In this document: positions 1 through 7,642 of the stretch, piece by piece
How positions within the stretch are numbered: position 1 is the stretch's first letter
How the letters are laid out: each line of letters starts with the position of its first letter
From: Gilvibacter sp.
Lineage (GTDB): Bacteria; Bacteroidota; Bacteroidia; Flavobacteriales; Flavobacteriaceae
DNA length: 35,438 nt
NCBI RefSeq assembly: GCF_013214815.1
Contig: NZ_JABSPU010000023.1
Coordinates: 1-35,438 of the forward strand
Reading direction: 5' to 3'
Program-made: the position numbers and the translations under genes
The notes under the pieces: model-generated
The model's database searches: none
Seen by the model: only the letters and a program-made list of their open reading frames with translations
Told to the model about the DNA's origin: nothing

Positions 1-701
1 CCATGGATCTCTGTTTGGAAGAACATCAAGCAGTCCTCCACCACACAGTGACGGGTATTGATGGGATCTTCGTGATCTGAAGTTAAAGGCGTGCCGAGAT
101 TCACCAAGCCCAATAAATGCGCAAACTCGTGATTTAGCGTAGTGCTTTCCAAAGCAACCCGTCCAGGTTCTCCAGCTTCATCGCTGAATTCACGGATGGT
201 CTCTTCATAGATCACTAAAGAGGTATTGCGGTAAGCAGTTCCTAAAGTTTTGCTGAACTGGGTATCATTGATATTCGCCCCGTCAGTAAAGAAAATAAAT
301 ACACCAAGTGTGGTTCCTTGGTTGTATACCGTTCTTACCTGATCCTCAATTTCTGCGATCTCTGCAGTACTGAAAGGCTGCATGCCAATGGGTTCAATAG
401 AACGTTCAATGATATTAACGCCTCCAGGTTTATTAAGGCGTTCTTCAATAAAAATGCGCAGATTTTCCACGGTTTCTGCTCGAGGATTAAAGTTTTCGAT
501 AAATACCAACTCAATATTTACTGCATCAAAGTTAGCTGCTCCTAAGAGGTCGGCAGCAGAATCACCTACGCTTAATAGGTTTCCAGCATTAGGGTTAGGT
601 TCTTCTGTATCATCGCCTCCCGAGGAATCGTCACTTTTACAGGATGAAAGGACCACAAAGGACAAAAGGAACAAATAAGGTAGATATCGTAATATTTTCA
701 T
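1..701 (-). CDS. Surface lipoprotein with zinc-metalloprotease motif (3' end outside window)
   Basis: Open reading frame from ATG at 701 down to the window edge, 233 codons seen, C-terminus missing. Residues 1-21 form a lipoprotein signal ending LSSC (Cys21). The next residues, KSDD followed by a Ser/Gly/Asp/Glu-rich linker, look like the acidic lipoprotein export signal of Bacteroidota, so the protein is probably on the cell surface. HEFAHLLGLVN at 191-201 gives the HExxH zinc site (His191, Glu192, His195) plus Gly198. The usual third metzincin ligand position (201) is Asn. A CVVEDCLM stretch at 219-226 may be the Met-turn region. This matches proteins annotated as membrane metalloprotease in flavobacteria. 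Substrate unknown. Function is inferred from the motif; the family call is moderately sure. Confidence 0.75.
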   Translation of the reverse strand, partial: MKILRYLPYLFLLSFVVLSSCKSDDSSGGDDTEEPNPNAGNLLSVGDSAADLLGAANFDAVNIELVFIENFNPRAETVENLRIFIEERLNKPGGVNIIERSIEPIGMQPFSTAEIAEIEDQVRTVYNQGTTLGVFIFFTDGANINDTQFSKTLGTAYRNTSLVIYEETIREFSDEAGEPGRVALESTTLNHEFAHLLGLVNLGTPLTSDHEDPINTRHCVVEDCLMFFQTEIH

Positions 702-886
702 GGATTTAATATTTTTCTTTGTGCAGTCAATGAATCAAATAATTAATATTTGCATCGATCAACCGCTTTGCTTTCGCACCAAAAATTTAATTGAAACTGA
801 AGTTATTCCAGCAATTAAATGTATTCGTGCTCATTTCATAGCGTGAATGTGTACTTTGTACAAAATTAAAGCATTTTTTTAATCTT
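702..886. other. Divergent intergenic region
   Basis: 185 bp, AT-rich, between the divergent starts of the lipoprotein metalloprotease (701) and the DUF2059-like gene (ATG 887). It should hold promoters for both, but I see no perfect TAnnTTTG box on the plus strand (TACTTTG at about 852-858 is one base short). Confidence 0.35.
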
Positions 887-969
887 ATGAGAGCTGTATT
901 TTTATAACGCTTGTTTGTGGTTTTTGTTTTTCGAGTCTTGCCCAGACCGATTCGGTCCAAGAGCAAACC
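887..969 (+). other. Out-of-frame signal-peptide segment of the DUF2059-like gene (apparent frameshift)
   Basis: ATG at 887 opens MRAVFL and then meets TAA at 905. If one T is added to the T run at 899-903, the reading joins the downstream frame and gives MRAVFFITLVCGFCFSSLAQ, a textbook signal peptide ending SLAQ, running straight into the open frame at 970. In the downstream frame this stretch has no stop back to 883 but also no ATG. A one-base loss in a homopolymer explains this best; it could be a real mutation, a slippage switch or a sequencing error. Confidence 0.65.
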
Positions 970-1389
970 GTGAATTACTTAAAGATCAATGGAACTCAAA
1001 GCCAATATGAGGGCGCCTATGATCAAATGATCGCATTGATTAAAACCCAATTTGACGGGCAGGGAGTTCCAGAATCCCATTGGTCAAAGCTGGAAGACCA
1101 AAAAGAAGATCAGGTCGCTGGTATATTGAATATGTTGGCTTCTGTTTACCGCAGTTATTTTGAAGAGACCGACATTCAAAACCTCTATATGCACTACAGC
1201 AGCTCACCTGAGGCCCAGCAAGCCAATCAAAGTACTTTTATAAATTCTGCCACTGGACAAAAACTGGTTGCTGTGCAACAAAGTCTGATTCAGAATATTT
1301 CTGCAGCCTCAGAATCTTGGAGTCGAGATTTATATCTGGCCACTTTAGATGAGTTAAAGGGAATGGGTTTTACCCCTAAACAGCAGTAA
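970..1389 (+). CDS. Secreted DUF2059-like protein, 5' end frameshifted
   Basis: 139 codons from GTG at 970, but this is unlikely to be the native start because codons just upstream in the same frame encode a signal peptide whose ATG (887) lies in another frame. Restored, the protein would be about 167 residues, exported, small and helical. Features such as YFEETDIQNLYMHYSSSPEAQ followed by FINSATGQKLV resemble the DUF2059 family (segments where a short fragment and Gly-Gln-Lys-Leu recur), a family of unknown role in the periplasm. No catalytic motif is visible. Its 3' end overlaps the convergent methyltransferase gene by 14 bp. Whether it is expressed in the sequenced strain depends on the frameshift being real. 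Confidence 0.6.
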   Translation: MNYLKINGTQSQYEGAYDQMIALIKTQFDGQGVPESHWSKLEDQKEDQVAGILNMLASVYRSYFEETDIQNLYMHYSSSPEAQQANQSTFINSATGQKLVAVQQSLIQNISAASESWSRDLYLATLDELKGMGFTPKQQ

Positions 1390-2089
1390 GCCGAGCGAGA
1401 TAGTCGAAGTTTTCTCCCTCTTCAATCAGTTCAAAATGCAAACCCGCTAATTGGGCTAAAATTCCAAAGGTTTCTGGATCCAAATACAACCAATAGTAAG
1501 GCTCAGATTGTTGGTCTTTATAGTGCAATACACACTCTAGTTCTCCGTAGTATTTTAAATATTCAGGCACCATCAACACTCCAGCCTCGTCGTAATCATA
1601 CATATATTGCAGGTCACTAGAGTCTACAAGGATTTGACCGTTTGGAGCCAATAAGGAGCGTAAATGTTCCAGTGCTTTTTTGGTTTGATCCAAGCGTCCA
1701 AAGAGCCCCGTGCCGTTCATCAGCAATAATAAGGTATCGAACTTTTCGTGCTCTAAATCGTAGATGGATTCGCAACGTGTTTGTTTTACGCCACGGGCTT
1801 GGGCCACTTCAATATTGTCTGCGCTTATGTCTAGAGCGGTCACTTCACGACCTTGCTTTTGAAGGTATAAACTGTGCGAACCAGCTCCGCAGCCAACATC
1901 CAAAATTTTACCACGAGCCAGTTCCAAGGCTTTTTGCTCAATTAAGGGCATATCATTAAAATCACGAAACAAATGCTTTAGCGGCAAAATATCCTTTTCA
2001 CTAATGGAGGTCTCGTTCCAGAGGTCTTCTGTATCTTTACCCGCAAAGTGGTCTTTTATGGCCTGGCCCATGAGATCGGTTACACGCAT
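1376..2089 (-). CDS. Class I SAM-dependent methyltransferase
   Basis: 237 residues. The Rossmann-type methyltransferase fold is shown by motif I, ILDVGCGAG at 62-70, and the acidic end of strand 2, TALDIS with Asp87, which binds the ribose of S-adenosylmethionine. FDTLLLLMNGTGLFG matches the strand-4 region of the family. The N-terminal 50 residues form a helical cap. The methyl acceptor cannot be told from sequence; such proteins act on small molecules or proteins. ATG at 2089 is 11 bp from the divergent start of the YkgJ-like gene, so its promoter should lie inside that gene, where a TAACTTTG box is found on this strand at 2143-2136. The 3' end overlaps the preceding convergent gene by 14 bp. 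Confidence 0.85.
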   Translation of the reverse strand: MRVTDLMGQAIKDHFAGKDTEDLWNETSISEKDILPLKHLFRDFNDMPLIEQKALELARGKILDVGCGAGSHSLYLQKQGREVTALDISADNIEVAQARGVKQTRCESIYDLEHEKFDTLLLLMNGTGLFGRLDQTKKALEHLRSLLAPNGQILVDSSDLQYMYDYDEAGVLMVPEYLKYYGELECVLHYKDQQSEPYYWLYLDPETFGILAQLAGLHFELIEEGENFDYLARLTAV

Positions 2090-2100
2090 CCGCAGAAACT

Positions 2101-2604
2101 ATGAATAAGCAGCTCGAACAGCTGGCAGAAAAAGCCAAAGTTAACCATAAAGCGAACAAGAAGTTCTTCGCCAAGCTCAAAAAGCGTCCGCCCAAGCAGT
2201 TGGACAGTTTGATGCAAGAGCTGCATGCCGATGAATTTACGCGAACCGATTGTTTGGAGTGTGCCAACTGTTGCAAGACCACGGGCCCATTGTTTACCGA
2301 TAAAGACATTGAACGTTTGGCCAAGCTTTTTAAAATGAAGCAGCAGCAATTCATTGAAACCTATCTACGGATCGATGAAGACAACGACTATGTTTTGCAG
2401 TCTGTACCCTGTCCTTTTTTAGGAGCTGATAACTATTGCTCCGTTTACGACCACCGCCCTAAGGCCTGTCGTGAGTTTCCGCATACGGATCGCAAAAAAT
2501 TTCAGCAGATCTCTAATCTTACGCTAAAGAACGTAGCCATTTGCCCGGCCGCTTATAACATCGTGGAGGAAATGAAAAAGCGCCTGCCGAATTACTCTTC
2601 GTAA
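2101..2604 (+). CDS. YkgJ-family cysteine cluster protein
   Basis: 167 residues. The C-x2-C-x2-CC pattern DCLECANCC (about residues 50-58) together with CPFLGADNYCSVYDHRPKAC identifies the CxxCxxCC (YkgJ/UPF0153) family, thought to bind zinc or an iron-sulfur cluster; the RPKACREFP end is typical. The N-terminal 45 residues are Lys-rich and probably a coiled helix. Biochemical role in the family is not established. It starts 11 bp from the divergent methyltransferase start and its last 13 bp overlap the convergent NamZ-like gene. Cytoplasmic, no signal peptide. Confidence 0.85.
   Translation: MNKQLEQLAEKAKVNHKANKKFFAKLKKRPPKQLDSLMQELHADEFTRTDCLECANCCKTTGPLFTDKDIERLAKLFKMKQQQFIETYLRIDEDNDYVLQSVPCPFLGADNYCSVYDHRPKACREFPHTDRKKFQQISNLTLKNVAICPAAYNIVEEMKKRLPNYSS
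2136..2143 (-). promoter_or_regulatory. Candidate -7 box TAACTTTG for the methyltransferase gene
   Basis: Read on the minus strand, TAACTTTG fits the Bacteroidota -7 consensus TAnnTTTG and lies 47 bp before the ATG at 2089, within the coding part of the divergent gene. No well-spaced TTG -33 element was seen, so this is tentative. Confidence 0.35.
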
Positions 2605-3878
2605 AGCAAGTATTTAGCGCGGATCTTTTTAAAGGCCTCGATCTCGGGTTGCCAGCTGGCACGGATTTCTTCAGCACTTAAGCCTTGCTGAATTTGCTGT
2701 TGCAATAGCGGAGTACCTGCGTGAGTAGTGAAATTGGCTGTATTGAAGAATTCGTCTTTTTTGGTGTGATTGCGATACGCTTCTACGATCCAATGCAGAT
2801 CCACCAAGCTTAAATAAGGCTGCTGACCTAAGAAAAGACCATTGCAGTCTGCATCTTGATGTTTTGGGTATTTGGATCCAAAATTGGGTTGAGGCGTATA
2901 CTGATAGGTGTATTTTTCTTTGGGTAAATAAGGCGATCCTAGCAGTTGAAACTGATAATCGGTTCCGCGTCCCGCGTTGAGGTTGGTGCCTTCTAGCAGG
3001 CCTAAACTGGGATATAAATTTACCGCTGTGGCGTTCGGCAAATTGGGTGACGGCCGCACGGGTAGCACATATTTAGATCGGTGGTTGTAATAGGTGTTTT
3101 GAATAACCGTTAAATCTGCTTTGATTCCGTCTTTTAACCAGCCTTCTCCATTAACCATCAATGCGTATTCGCCTATGGTCATTCCGTACACCAACGGAAC
3201 GCTATGCATGCCCAAAAAGCTCGTGTGTTCTGCAAGCATGGTCGGGCCGTCAATATAATGTCCGTTGGGATTGGGTCGGTCCAAAACAATTATTGGAATG
3301 CCGGCTTCTGCTGCGGCTTCCATCACCAAACTCATGGTAGAGATGTAGGTGTAAAAACGCACGCCCACATCTTGGATATCAAAAACAATGATATCTACAT
3401 CCGTCAATTGCTCGGGCATTGGTTTTCTGTGTTTGCCGTGTAGGGACAGCAAGGCTAAGCCTGTTTTGGTGTCTACGCCGTCTTTAACAGCTTCTCCCGC
3501 GTCGGCTCGGCCTCTAAAACCGTGTTCCGGAGCAAATACTTTTACAATATTAACGCCTCTTGCAAGTAAGCTGTCCACTAAATGGGTCTGCACAGTTATC
3601 TTGTTAAATAGGGTATCTCCTGCGACTGTATCAGTAACACGGCTCAAATATAGCTTACCGTCATTAATGCCGCTGGTTTGATTGGCGACTACAGCCACGC
3701 GTTTGCCTTCAAGTAGCGGTAAATAGGCTTCGGTTTTATTGGCTGCAGGGATTGGAGTGATCTGTGGCTTCGGGTTTTCCTCCGGGCAGCAATCCTCAGA
3801 TTCTTGCGATTTGGATCCGCAAGAACACATAACAATTAGAAGGAATAAAAGCGTATTTTTGAGACTTAGAACAGTCAT
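2592..3878 (-). CDS. namZ: NamZ-type exo-beta-N-acetylmuramidase (DUF1343), lipoprotein
   Basis: 428 residues from ATG at 3878. A longer frame reaches 4145, but ATG 3878 is preferred because it opens directly with a lipoprotein signal (LLFLLIVMCSC, acyl-Cys near residue 20, then Ser/Glu-rich linker) and the longer form would run back into the divergent permease gene. The body carries DUF1343 hallmarks: GKRVAVVANQTSGI, VKVFAPEHGFRG, DIQDVGVRFYTYISTM, IIVLDRPNPN and LYPSLGLLEGTN. The founding enzymes from Bacillus and Tannerella release N-acetylmuramic acid from the non-reducing ends of peptidoglycan fragments (GH171), so a role in cell-wall salvage is likely. No other muropeptide recycling gene lies nearby. 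The 3' end overlaps the YkgJ-like gene by 13 bp. Confidence 0.85.
   Translation of the reverse strand: MTVLSLKNTLLFLLIVMCSCGSKSQESEDCCPEENPKPQITPIPAANKTEAYLPLLEGKRVAVVANQTSGINDGKLYLSRVTDTVAGDTLFNKITVQTHLVDSLLARGVNIVKVFAPEHGFRGRADAGEAVKDGVDTKTGLALLSLHGKHRKPMPEQLTDVDIIVFDIQDVGVRFYTYISTMSLVMEAAAEAGIPIIVLDRPNPNGHYIDGPTMLAEHTSFLGMHSVPLVYGMTIGEYALMVNGEGWLKDGIKADLTVIQNTYYNHRSKYVLPVRPSPNLPNATAVNLYPSLGLLEGTNLNAGRGTDYQFQLLGSPYLPKEKYTYQYTPQPNFGSKYPKHQDADCNGLFLGQQPYLSLVDLHWIVEAYRNHTKKDEFFNTANFTTHAGTPLLQQQIQQGLSAEEIRASWQPEIEAFKKIRAKYLLYEE
3854..3861 (+). promoter_or_regulatory. Candidate -7 box TATTTTTG for the permease gene
   Basis: TATTTTTG fits TAnnTTTG and lies 27 bp upstream of the GTG at 3888, inside the signal-peptide codons of the divergent namZ-like gene. 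No clear -33 TTG. With only 9 bp between the two genes, a promoter inside the neighbour is needed. Confidence 0.4.
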
Positions 3879-3887
3879 AGATCTGGA

Positions 3888-5126
3888 GTGAATTTCGAAT
3901 ATTTTATAGCCCGTCGCATTGCGCGTTCCAAGGATCATAAAAGTAGCGTATCGGGTCCAATTATAAAAATAGCCATAGCTGCTATTGCCATTGGCACCAT
4001 AGTGATGCTTATTGCTATTGCTACAGGTATTGGGCTGCAACGCAAGATCAAGGAAAAGGTCTCTGCCTTTCACGGGGATATCATCATCTCCAATTATGAT
4101 ACCAACTTTTCTTTTGACTCTCAGATCCCCATCAGCATCAATCAAGAGTTCTATCCGGAATTCAATTTAGTTCCCGGCATTAAGGATATTCAGGTCACGG
4201 CTTTAAAAGGAGGGGTGATCCGTACGGAAGAAACCTTTGAAGGTATTGTGGTCAAAGGGGTAGATGCCGATTACGACTTCTCTCATTTTGAGCAGTACCT
4301 CAAAGAAGGGCGTCTACCGGATTACAGCGGTAATTTAAATGCAGAAATTCTCATCTCGGAATATCTGGCCAATCGACTGGATCTCAAAGTTGGAGATAAG
4401 GTGGCCACTTATTTTGTCAATAACGACAGCGAGCGTCCTACGCGAACACGCGGTTTTGATCTTGTTGGAATTTACAACAGCGGTTTTCAGGAGTTTGATG
4501 AGCAATTCTTAGTAGCTGATATTCGGCACATTCAACGCTTGAATAAATGGGAGCCGGATCAGATCGGAAGCTTTGAAGTTTTTGTGGAAGATTTTGACAA
4601 GTTGTCTGAAACCAGCGCAGCGGTTTATGAAAATATCGATTCCGAACTCAACGCCATCAGCATTAGAGAAAAATACTTCTCCATTTTTGAATGGTTGGAC
4701 CTGTTCGATTTTAATATTTACCTCATTATTGGGATCATGATCGTGATTGCTGGGATCAATATGATCACTGCTTTGTGGGTGCTTATTTTAGAACGCACAC
4801 AAATGATAGGAACCTTGAAGGCCTTGGGCAGTTCTGACTGGAGCATCCAAAAGGTTTTCTTGTACAATGCGGGATACATTATCCTGCGAGGCTTGTTTTG
4901 GGGGAATTTGATCGGTTTGGGACTGATTGCAATTCAATGGCAATTTGGTGTTTTTGAATACCCTGATCCAGAGATCTACTACATGAAAGAAGCGCCTGTA
5001 TATCTCAATGCATTTTACATTTTAGCGCTCAATGCCGGAACGCTTGCGCTTTGTTTACTGATGCTTTGGGGAGCTTCTTATACTGTCACTCGAATTGCGC
5101 CGATCAAGGCCATCCGCTTTCAATAA
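3888..5126 (+). CDS. ABC transporter permease of the LolC/LolE (FtsX-like) family
   Basis: 412 residues, GTG start only 9 bp from the divergent lipoprotein start; MNFEYFIARRI is the usual opening of this family. One membrane helix near residues 25-47 (IKIAIAAIAIGTIVMLIAI), a large periplasmic domain to about residue 265, then three helices, the first beginning IYLIIGIMIVIAGINM and followed by the conserved ILERTQMIGTLKALG coupling motif. This is the MacB-PCD plus FtsX architecture of the inner-membrane subunit that pulls lipoproteins out of the inner membrane for delivery to LolA. The ATPase (LolD) is not next to it, which is common in Bacteroidota. A different substrate cannot be ruled out. 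Confidence 0.85.
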   Translation: MNFEYFIARRIARSKDHKSSVSGPIIKIAIAAIAIGTIVMLIAIATGIGLQRKIKEKVSAFHGDIIISNYDTNFSFDSQIPISINQEFYPEFNLVPGIKDIQVTALKGGVIRTEETFEGIVVKGVDADYDFSHFEQYLKEGRLPDYSGNLNAEILISEYLANRLDLKVGDKVATYFVNNDSERPTRTRGFDLVGIYNSGFQEFDEQFLVADIRHIQRLNKWEPDQIGSFEVFVEDFDKLSETSAAVYENIDSELNAISIREKYFSIFEWLDLFDFNIYLIIGIMIVIAGINMITALWVLILERTQMIGTLKALGSSDWSIQKVFLYNAGYIILRGLFWGNLIGLGLIAIQWQFGVFEYPDPEIYYMKEAPVYLNAFYILALNAGTLALCLLMLWGASYTVTRIAPIKAIRFQ

Positions 5127-5176
5127 TCCTATTAGAATTAACAAGACCTAAGGGATTTAAAATCTGAGGGGTTTTG

Positions 5177-5184
5177 TACCTTTG
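5177..5184 (+). promoter_or_regulatory. Promoter -7 box TACCTTTG of the cysteine synthase gene
   Basis: TACCTTTG matches TAnnTTTG exactly and sits 19 bp before the ATG at 5204. Its position shows that the longer open frame starting at 5174 cannot be the true gene start. No clear TTG at -33. Confidence 0.55.
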
Positions 5185-5203
5185 CACTGTCTTAAACACA
5201 CAG

Positions 5204-6184
5204 ATGGAATACGCAGAAAATATATTGGGAACCATAGGGAATACGCCCTTGGTAAAGATCAATCACCTGGCCAAAGAATTGCCTTGTTTGGTACTCGCTA
5301 AGTATGAAACTTTCAATCCGGGAAATTCGGTGAAAGACCGTATGGCTCTTAAAATGGTAGAAGATGCTGAGGCCGACGGACGCCTCCAACCGGGAGGAAC
5401 CATCATTGAGGGTACTTCTGGAAATACGGGAATGGGCTTGGCACTGGCAGCCGTGGTAAAAGGTTATAAAAGCATTTTTGTAACTACCGATAAGCAGTCT
5501 AAAGAAAAAGTAGATGTGCTTAAAGCTATGGGTGCAGAAGTGATTGTTTGTCCTACGGATGTGGCTCCTGATGATCCACGGTCTTATTATTCTGTTTCCA
5601 AGCGTTTGGGAGAAGAAACCCCAAACAGTTGGTATGTGAATCAATACGACAATCCGAGCAATGCGGTAGCGCATTACGAAAGCACCGGTCCTGAGATCTG
5701 GAAACAAACCGACGGTAAGGTTACTCATTTTGTAGTAGGTGTTGGTACTGGTGGAACCATCTCTGGAGTGGGGAAATATTTGAAAGAACAAAATTCGAAT
5801 GTAAAAGTTTGGGGAATCGATACCTACGGAAGTGTATTCAAAAAATACCACGAGACCGGGATCTTTGACGAGAAAGAGATCTATCCTTATGTCACAGAAG
5901 GAATCGGTGAGGACATCTTGCCGGAGAATGTAGACTTTGACGTAATCGATGGCTTTACTAAGGTCACTGATAAAGACGCAGCCGTTTACACCCAACTCTT
6001 GGCCAAGATAGAAGGGATGTTCTTAGGGAATTCTGCGGGTGCGGCTATGAAAGGACTGTTGCAGCTCAAAGATGAATTCAATGAAGACGATGTTGTTGTG
6101 GTGCTGTTCCACGATCACGGCAGCCGTTATGTTGGCAAAATGTTCAATGACGACTGGATGCGCAAAATGGGCTATATCGAATAA
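5204..6184 (+). CDS. PLP-dependent cysteine synthase
   Basis: 326 residues from ATG 5204 (a TTG start at 5174 would lie upstream of the promoter box). Fold type II PLP enzyme: NPGNSVKDR places the Schiff-base lysine at Lys44; EGTSGNTGMGLA is the substrate/PLP loop and GVGTGGTISGVGKYLK the phosphate cradle. It should make cysteine from O-acetylserine and sulfide; the length and sequence are also compatible with cystathionine beta-synthase-like activity, as the subfamilies are hard to separate without alignment. No CBS domains. Single-gene unit with its own promoter and terminator. Confidence 0.9.
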   Translation: MEYAENILGTIGNTPLVKINHLAKELPCLVLAKYETFNPGNSVKDRMALKMVEDAEADGRLQPGGTIIEGTSGNTGMGLALAAVVKGYKSIFVTTDKQSKEKVDVLKAMGAEVIVCPTDVAPDDPRSYYSVSKRLGEETPNSWYVNQYDNPSNAVAHYESTGPEIWKQTDGKVTHFVVGVGTGGTISGVGKYLKEQNSNVKVWGIDTYGSVFKKYHETGIFDEKEIYPYVTEGIGEDILPENVDFDVIDGFTKVTDKDAAVYTQLLAKIEGMFLGNSAGAAMKGLLQLKDEFNEDDVVVVLFHDHGSRYVGKMFNDDWMRKMGYIE

Positions 6185-6204
6185 GTTCCTGACTGAAAAA
6201 ACAC

Positions 6205-6236
6205 AAACCCTCGACCTAAAAATCGGGGGTTTTCTT
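6205..6236 (+). terminator. Rho-independent terminator after cysteine synthase
   Basis: Stem AAACCCTCGA (6205-6214) with TCGGGGGTTT (6223-6232), one mismatch, followed by more T. Sits 20 bp after the stop codon. Confidence 0.75.
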
Positions 6237-6259
6237 ATCTTGTATTAAGGCAGAAAGCT

Positions 6260-6487
6260 ATGAAATGGGTTTATGATTTAAGGCACTATTTTGAGCGACG
6301 CGGATTCTATGTTTCCTCGCGTTTGGCGGAGCGCTTAGGGATGCGAGCTAAGAGTGTCCGACTGTTTTTTATCTATGTGAGTTTTGCAACCCTCGGTGCG
6401 GGTTTCGTTATTTATCTCACCTTGGCTTTCTGGCTTAAATTAAAAGACTTAATTTACACCAAGAGAAGCTCTGTTTTTGATTTATAG
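6260..6487 (+). CDS. Small PspC-domain membrane protein
   Basis: 75 residues. SSRLAERLGMRAKSVRLFFIY followed by a hydrophobic span (about residues 36-57, ending IYLTLAFWL) follows the PspC pattern: an amphipathic segment then one membrane helix. PspC proteins in proteobacteria sense envelope stress, but in Bacteroidota single-domain versions have no tested role. It lies 33 bp before the K+ channel gene in the same direction and may be co-transcribed with it. Confidence 0.65.
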   Translation: MKWVYDLRHYFERRGFYVSSRLAERLGMRAKSVRLFFIYVSFATLGAGFVIYLTLAFWLKLKDLIYTKRSSVFDL

Positions 6488-6520
6488 CAGGCTTTGATTG
6501 TATCAGATTTAAATCAGTAA

Positions 6521-7552
6521 ATGCCCAGAGTTACTTTATTCAGAAGGTACTTTAGATCCAAAATGGCCATTGCCTTGGTCCTTTTGCTGGCTGTGTTTAT
6601 GGCTGGAGTTCTCGGCTTTAAGTTTTATGCAGATTACAGCTGGATCGATGCGGTCTATATGACCATCATCACCATTACTACAGTGGGCTTTCAGGAGGTT
6701 CAACCCCTTGGACCAAGTGAAAAGATATTCACTTCAATATTGATCCTATCCAGTATCTTTATTGTTGGATATGCCATCACGGTCATCTCTGAATACCTCT
6801 TGGGCAAGAGCAATATTGGTAACATTAGACAGAAAAGAGTGAAAAAGCAGATCGAATCATTGAACAGACACGTCATTGTCTGTGGGTACGGAAGAAACGG
6901 AAGACAGGCCGTGCAAAAGCTCAAGGCCTACAACAGACCATTTGTGGTTGTAGAGATCGATGAGGAGATCGTGGCGCGAGCCCTTTTAGACGATGATATT
7001 TTGATCGTCAATGGTAATGCCGATGAAGATGAGGTTTTATATCAAGCCGGAATTGAGCGCGCCGCAACGGTGATCTGCGCCTTGCCGAGCGATGCAGACA
7101 ATTTGTTCATTGTACTTTCTGCTAGACAGATCAATCCCAAACTACGCATAATAAGCCGTGCTACTGAAGAGACCAGTTATCAAAAACTCAAATTAGCAGG
7201 TGCGGATAATGTGATCATGCCTGATAAGATCGGCGGCGATCATATGGCCTCGCTGGTCGTAGTTCCAGACTTGGTTGAATTTCTAGATAACCTGACCGTT
7301 TCTGGGGAAGAAGACAGTATCAATGTAGAGCAAGTTTCCTTTGAAAATATTTGTCCCGATGGCAAAGAAATGGCCATTCGCGATCTTGATCTGCGCAAGC
7401 GAACGGGCTGTTCCATTATCGGATACAAATCCCCTAATGGTGAGTACATTGTGAATCCAGAACCGGAAATGGTCCTCCAGAAACAATCCAAACTTATCCT
7501 TATTGGTAGGCCGCCTCAAATCGAGCGTTTAAAGGAGGTTTACAAGGTTTAA
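6521..7552 (+). CDS. Potassium channel with cytoplasmic RCK (TrkA-N/TrkA-C) domain
   Basis: 343 residues. Two membrane helices (about 15-36 and 69-92) flank a pore loop with TTVGFQE at 53-59; then HVIVCGYGRNGRQAV (117-131), a Rossmann GxGxxG nucleotide site of the RCK/TrkA-N domain with acidic VEIDEE after strand 2, and a TrkA-C-like domain from about residue 265. This is the layout of MthK-type ligand-gated K+ channels of the inner membrane. The filter reads TVGFQ instead of TVGYG or TVGFG, so the last Gly is Gln; selectivity should be treated with care. Likely forms a tetramer. Possibly transcribed together with the PspC-like gene. Confidence 0.88.
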   Translation: MPRVTLFRRYFRSKMAIALVLLLAVFMAGVLGFKFYADYSWIDAVYMTIITITTVGFQEVQPLGPSEKIFTSILILSSIFIVGYAITVISEYLLGKSNIGNIRQKRVKKQIESLNRHVIVCGYGRNGRQAVQKLKAYNRPFVVVEIDEEIVARALLDDDILIVNGNADEDEVLYQAGIERAATVICALPSDADNLFIVLSARQINPKLRIISRATEETSYQKLKLAGADNVIMPDKIGGDHMASLVVVPDLVEFLDNLTVSGEEDSINVEQVSFENICPDGKEMAIRDLDLRKRTGCSIIGYKSPNGEYIVNPEPEMVLQKQSKLILIGRPPQIERLKEVYKV

Positions 7553-7642
7553 GCCCAGACTTTTTAACGGCTAAAAATTTGAATTCGCTATTTTTTTTAG
7601 CATCTTGTGAGCTGGAAAAAATCGCAAACTAAAACAATTCTT

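Noticed and set aside
318-678. Plus-strand open frames near the left edge
   Set aside because: They lie opposite the lipoprotein metalloprotease, which has a signal, a lipobox and a zinc motif.
3879-4145. N-terminal extension of the NamZ-like gene
   Set aside because: It would overlap the divergent permease and place a lipoprotein signal in the middle of the protein.
5192-5995. 267-codon open frame on the minus strand opposite cysteine synthase
   Set aside because: No recognisable domain, and the plus strand holds a complete conserved enzyme; this is a mirror frame.
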